Assembly: GCA_027023165.1 (NCBI GenBank)
Contig: JALVWX010000125.1
Coordinates: 1 to 9,429 of the forward strand
Length of the DNA stretch: 9,429 bases
Reading direction: 5' to 3'
Source of the DNA: Thermococcus sp.
GTDB lineage: Archaea; Methanobacteriota_B; Thermococci; Thermococcales; Thermococcaceae
Shown: positions 6,860 to 9,429 of the stretch, one piece after another
Position numbering within the stretch: position 1 is the first letter of the stretch
Layout: each line of letters starts with the position of its first letter
Position numbers and translations under genes: made by a program
Notes under the pieces: model-generated
The model's database searches: none
The model's input: the letters and a program-made list of their open reading frames with translations, nothing else
What the model was told of the DNA's origin: nothing

Positions 6860-8571
6860 CTCTCACCGCCCCTCTCAATGTAAAATCCAACTTCTAGGTA
6901 ATTCCTTCCGATGATGGTGTAACTCTCCACTCCGCCTTTGCGGATTACCTCCCCCATCAAGGATTCGTCCGTTCCGGCGATTACGGTGATGTACGTGTCG
7001 CTATTCCAAGGGTTCTTTATGGTCTCTATGAGGCCCCATTGGGACGGGACCGGAGCGTTCAGCGGGAGTGAAATCACGGATTCGTTGGTTATCTTGAAGG
7101 CAAAAAACTTGCCCACGGAATCATTGCTCCGTCCAAGCGTCCACGAACCGTTGAAGAGGAACCTCACCGGCAGTTCATCGTTGAGCCTTTCAACGAGTTC
7201 GTTCGTCTCTGGAGTGCCGATGAGGATTAAGTTGGCTTTCATGTCATCAGGAGTCAACTTATCGACTTCCTTCAAAACAATGGAGGGAGCCTGTCCGTAC
7301 GCATTAAGGGAATCCCTCCTAAGCATCTGTTCAAGTAATTCCGCCAGGGCCTTTTCGCTCCCAGACGTTCCGTAGACTATCACCACTTTTCCATTGGAGA
7401 GTATGCTATCTATCTCGTGGAGCCATGTAACCGGGGTGACCTCCCAGTAGAGGGCACTCACGTTTTCTGGAGTTGCCCACCCTGCCATGTGTCTGGCAAA
7501 GATTGGGGCATATCCTGACATGTTCATCCCAGATTTCTCCATGTACTGATACTCCTCAAAGAACTTGGAGAGCGGGAACAGTGGCACTGACATGGTAAGC
7601 CGGTAAAGGGTAACGTAATCCTCCGGTATCCCGCACTTCAGCCCTATGTACTCGGCCACGCTCTCGGTGAAAAGCTCATTGAGGTAGTTGTAAAAGGTGC
7701 CGTAGTGATTCGCATCATAACTGGTCAGCTCGGGCAGTTCACTTCTAATCTCGTTCAGGTAGTAACTCATGTTCCTAAAAAGCTGAAAGTTTTCCTTCAT
7801 AAAATCCTCCACGAAGGGGTGTGCAAACTCATGCAGTACTACAAGAGCCAATTCATGAGCTTTAGAGGGGTCCATATCTCGGGGGATAAACCCAATGTAG
7901 TACACAGTTTCATTCTCACCAACACTGTGGGGATGTATCCTCAACGAATACGATGCCTCAACCCTGAACCTCGTGTACCTTTTCCCAAAGAGGCGCCAGT
8001 ACCACTGGGGTGCCCGGGAGAGAATCTTGGAGAGGTTTGAAATCGAACGCTCATAGTCCTTCAGATGCGCCCGATAGAAAGCCTCAAAGTTGCTCTCCCT
8101 GGCGAACTCCGCGAAAAGCCTAAAATCGAGACCAAGGGTAGTGTCGTTGGTGATATTCCCGAGGTAGTTTAACATGACTAACTCTGTGCTCAGGGCCATT
8201 ATTGCTTCGTCCCTTGTATAAAAGGGGAGTGAAGAATTGAAAGTCTCCCGCACGTCTTTAACGGCCTCGCTATCTTTGTATGGGGCGAAATACGTCAGAA
8301 CGTCCCTGATGTAGTCAGGAGGGGCCATTATAAAGGGGTCGCTACCGTTGAACGCGAGAATATAAAGGACGGCAAACAGCTCCAGATTTGGGTTTATCTC
8401 GACGGTAAGTACCGAGGTATTCAAGGCCTCCACCCTGGACACCGCTGGGGTGCTTGGAGTCTTGCTCGTCATTTTCGATTTCTGAGTGGAAATCTTCTCG
8501 GTTAGACACCCCGAAGCCAGCACAATCAAAATGAGTAATAGGGCAAGTACGGATTTTGTCAGAGTCCTCAT
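6856..8571 (-). CDS. Lipoprotein HExxH putative metallopeptidase (DUF4932-like) with S-layer-like C-terminal module
   Basis: The first gene of the operon encodes 571 residues. A signal peptide ends in the lipobox LASGC, so C22 is the probable lipid-bearing residue; a Ser/Thr/Lys-rich linker follows to about residue 48. EFARESNFEAFYRAH at 155-169 aligns with the same block in the downstream paralogue. The zinc site is HEFAH at 247-251 and the candidate third ligand is E299 in YLNELFTESVAEY. Residues about 394-545 are an alpha/beta module (KVVIVYGTSGSEKALAELL; ANLILIGTPETNELVERLN; TYITVIAGTDESLMGEV) of S-layer C-terminal style. Thirteen N-x-S/T sequons support an extracytoplasmic place. The ATG at 8571 follows GATGATACT, a weak ribosome binding site, and a TATA box lies at 8602-8614. 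The two proteins are clearly paralogous but diverged. Family placement is from motif memory; peptidase activity is inferred. Confidence 0.9.
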   Translation of the reverse strand: MRTLTKSVLALLLILIVLASGCLTEKISTQKSKMTSKTPSTPAVSRVEALNTSVLTVEINPNLELFAVLYILAFNGSDPFIMAPPDYIRDVLTYFAPYKDSEAVKDVRETFNSSLPFYTRDEAIMALSTELVMLNYLGNITNDTTLGLDFRLFAEFARESNFEAFYRAHLKDYERSISNLSKILSRAPQWYWRLFGKRYTRFRVEASYSLRIHPHSVGENETVYYIGFIPRDMDPSKAHELALVVLHEFAHPFVEDFMKENFQLFRNMSYYLNEIRSELPELTSYDANHYGTFYNYLNELFTESVAEYIGLKCGIPEDYVTLYRLTMSVPLFPLSKFFEEYQYMEKSGMNMSGYAPIFARHMAGWATPENVSALYWEVTPVTWLHEIDSILSNGKVVIVYGTSGSEKALAELLEQMLRRDSLNAYGQAPSIVLKEVDKLTPDDMKANLILIGTPETNELVERLNDELPVRFLFNGSWTLGRSNDSVGKFFAFKITNESVISLPLNAPVPSQWGLIETIKNPWNSDTYITVIAGTDESLMGEVIRKGGVESYTIIGRNYLEVGFYIERGGER

Positions 8572-8601
8572 AGTATCATCGAAGCAAAAATAGATGAAGA
8601 T

Positions 8602-8614
8602 GTATAAATATTTT
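8602..8614 (-). promoter_or_regulatory. Promoter of the three-gene operon
   Basis: The minus strand reads AAAATATTTATAC, a good archaeal TATA box. Transcription would start near 8580, giving a leader of about ten bases before the ATG at 8571. No other promoter-like site is obvious in the 4-bp overlap or the 23-bp gap downstream, so one transcript probably covers all three genes. Confidence 0.5.
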
Positions 8615-8647
8615 TGCCCGTAAGTTCAATTTGCAAAACTCTCAAAA

Positions 8648-8661
8648 GTTAAAATAAAAAG
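8648..8661 (-). terminator. T-run terminator after pdxT
   Basis: Five bases beyond the pdxT stop the minus strand reads CTTTTTATTTTAACTTTTG, a dense run of T residues of the kind used for intrinsic termination in Thermococcales. No strong hairpin precedes it. It separates the pdxS-pdxT transcript from the operon that starts near 8580. Confidence 0.6.
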
Positions 8662-8666
8662 TATTC

Positions 8667-9260
8667 TCACAGGGCCTTCTTCAAGAAGTACTCGTGGACC
8701 CTCGTGTCGTCAGTCAGCTCCGGGTGGAACTCAAGGCCGATTATGTTGTCCTGCTCCACACCTACAACCCTGTCGCCGAGCCACGCTATCGGCTTTACCC
8801 TGTCGCTCAAAAGCTCGACTATCCTCGGGGCGCGGATGAAGACACCCGTGAAGGGCTCGTCGCTGAAGGCCAGCTTTATCGGAGCTTCAAAACTGTCCAC
8901 CTGCCTGCCGTAGGCGTTTCTGTTCACCTTAACGTCGAGGAGCTCAAGGAACCTCTGCTCCGGAGTGGCACCGATGACCTCCTTCGAGAGCATTATCAGG
9001 CCTGCGCAGGTGCCCATTATCGGAAGGCCCTCTTCGCCGAGCTTTCTGACTGGCTCAAGGAGGCCGTTCTTGACCATCAGGCGCGAGATAGTGGTGCTTT
9101 CTCCACCGGGGATTATGATTGCGGAAATCCCCTCCAGCTGGTTTGGCTTCCTGAGCCAGATTGCCTCCCCGGAGACGCCGAGGTTCTCCAGGGCCCTCCT
9201 GCTCGCCTCGATGTGCTCGCTGACGTCCCCCTGGAGGCCTATGACGCCTACCTTGACCAT
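8667..9260 (-). CDS. pdxT: Pyridoxal 5'-phosphate synthase glutaminase subunit
   Basis: PdxT hydrolyses glutamine and channels ammonia to PdxS, which builds pyridoxal 5'-phosphate from a pentose phosphate and glyceraldehyde 3-phosphate in the cytoplasm. The 197 residues are the usual family length. The class I glutaminase triad is visible: C85 in GTCAGLI, H179 and E181 in EFHPEL. Other family marks are VGVIGLQGDVSEH at 4-16, PGGESTTISRL at 51-61 and NAYGRQVDSFE at 115-125. The ATG at 9260 is preceded by GGAGGGATTGAA, a strong ribosome binding site. It lies 30 bp after the pdxS stop, the standard pdxS-pdxT order, and a T-run terminator follows. Nothing is odd about it. Confidence 0.98.
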   Translation of the reverse strand: MVKVGVIGLQGDVSEHIEASRRALENLGVSGEAIWLRKPNQLEGISAIIIPGGESTTISRLMVKNGLLEPVRKLGEEGLPIMGTCAGLIMLSKEVIGATPEQRFLELLDVKVNRNAYGRQVDSFEAPIKLAFSDEPFTGVFIRAPRIVELLSDRVKPIAWLGDRVVGVEQDNIIGLEFHPELTDDTRVHEYFLKKAL

Positions 9261-9290
9261 TTCAATCCCTCCAAAAGAGTAAGGAAGGGC

Positions 9291-9429
9291 TCAGACGCCC
9301 CTCTCCTCGAGGCGGACTTCAAGCTCCTCAATGTCCTGTCCGCGCATGGGTTCGCCAATGTCCTTGCTTATCTCGACGAGAACGTCCGGCTCGTCCCAGT
9401 GGTTTACGGCCTCAACTATTGCCCTCGCC
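9291..9429 (-). CDS. pdxS: Pyridoxal 5'-phosphate synthase subunit PdxS, C-terminal end
   Basis: Only the last 45 residues lie in the window, from [17 protein letters not shown] to EVRLEERGV and a TGA at 9293-9291. The stretch [19 protein letters not shown] fits the C-terminal tail of archaeal PdxS as I remember it. The position just upstream of pdxT in the same direction makes the call firm. The PLP-synthase barrel and its catalytic lysines are outside the window. Confidence 0.93.
   Translation of the reverse strand, partial: ARAIVEAVNHWDEPDVLVEISKDIGEPMRGQDIEELEVRLEERGV

Noticed and set aside
1..9429. CRISPR arrays, insertion sequences, tRNA or rRNA genes.
   Set aside because: No regularly spaced repeats, transposase motifs, terminal inverted repeats or cloverleaf-like stretches were seen, and the gaps between genes are short.

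Overview
The window reads as chromosomal DNA from a hyperthermophilic euryarchaeon of the Thermococcales, most likely a Thermococcus. The basis is protein character and promoter layout: PurC, a four-cysteine (Fe-S type) PurF, PdxS/PdxT and a formate dehydrogenase alpha subunit all look Thermococcales-like from memory; gene starts carry GGTG-type ribosome binding sites, short leaders and upstream AT-rich TATA boxes, and ends carry T-runs. The species cannot be named from sequence alone.

Layout. (1) 1-392, minus: 5' part of purC, cut by the window edge. (2) 393-553: divergent purC/purF promoter region. (3) 554-1903, plus: complete purF. (4) 1916-3715, minus: a decayed formate dehydrogenase alpha-subunit gene (fdhA). 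It has an in-frame TGA, a compensated -1/+1 frameshift pair across the active-site Cys-His, two further frameshifts and a missing 3' end that now lies 12 bp from the purF stop. Its promoter and ribosome binding site still look intact. (5) 3813-8571, minus: a probable three-gene operon. It begins with an HExxH lipoprotein, continues with a paralogous membrane-anchored HExxH protein (4-bp ATGA overlap), and ends with a short PEP-synthase-like protein that has the ATP-grasp and phosphohistidine domains but no PEP/pyruvate barrel. (6) 8667-9429, minus: pdxT preceded by the 3' end of pdxS, the two subunits of PLP synthase.

How the parts work together. purC and purF are two steps of de novo IMP synthesis, fired from a shared divergent region. 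pdxS-pdxT make pyridoxal 5'-phosphate. fdhA would have been a molybdo/tungstopterin formate dehydrogenase but is dead here.

The least understood part is the three-gene operon. Two extracytoplasmic, heavily sequon-bearing putative metallopeptidases, each ending in an S-layer-like module, are coupled to a cytoplasmic dikinase-type phosphotransferase of unknown acceptor. That operon is the best candidate for an undescribed system. No tRNA, rRNA, CRISPR array, insertion sequence or origin was seen. No gene-free stretch exceeds 300 bases.
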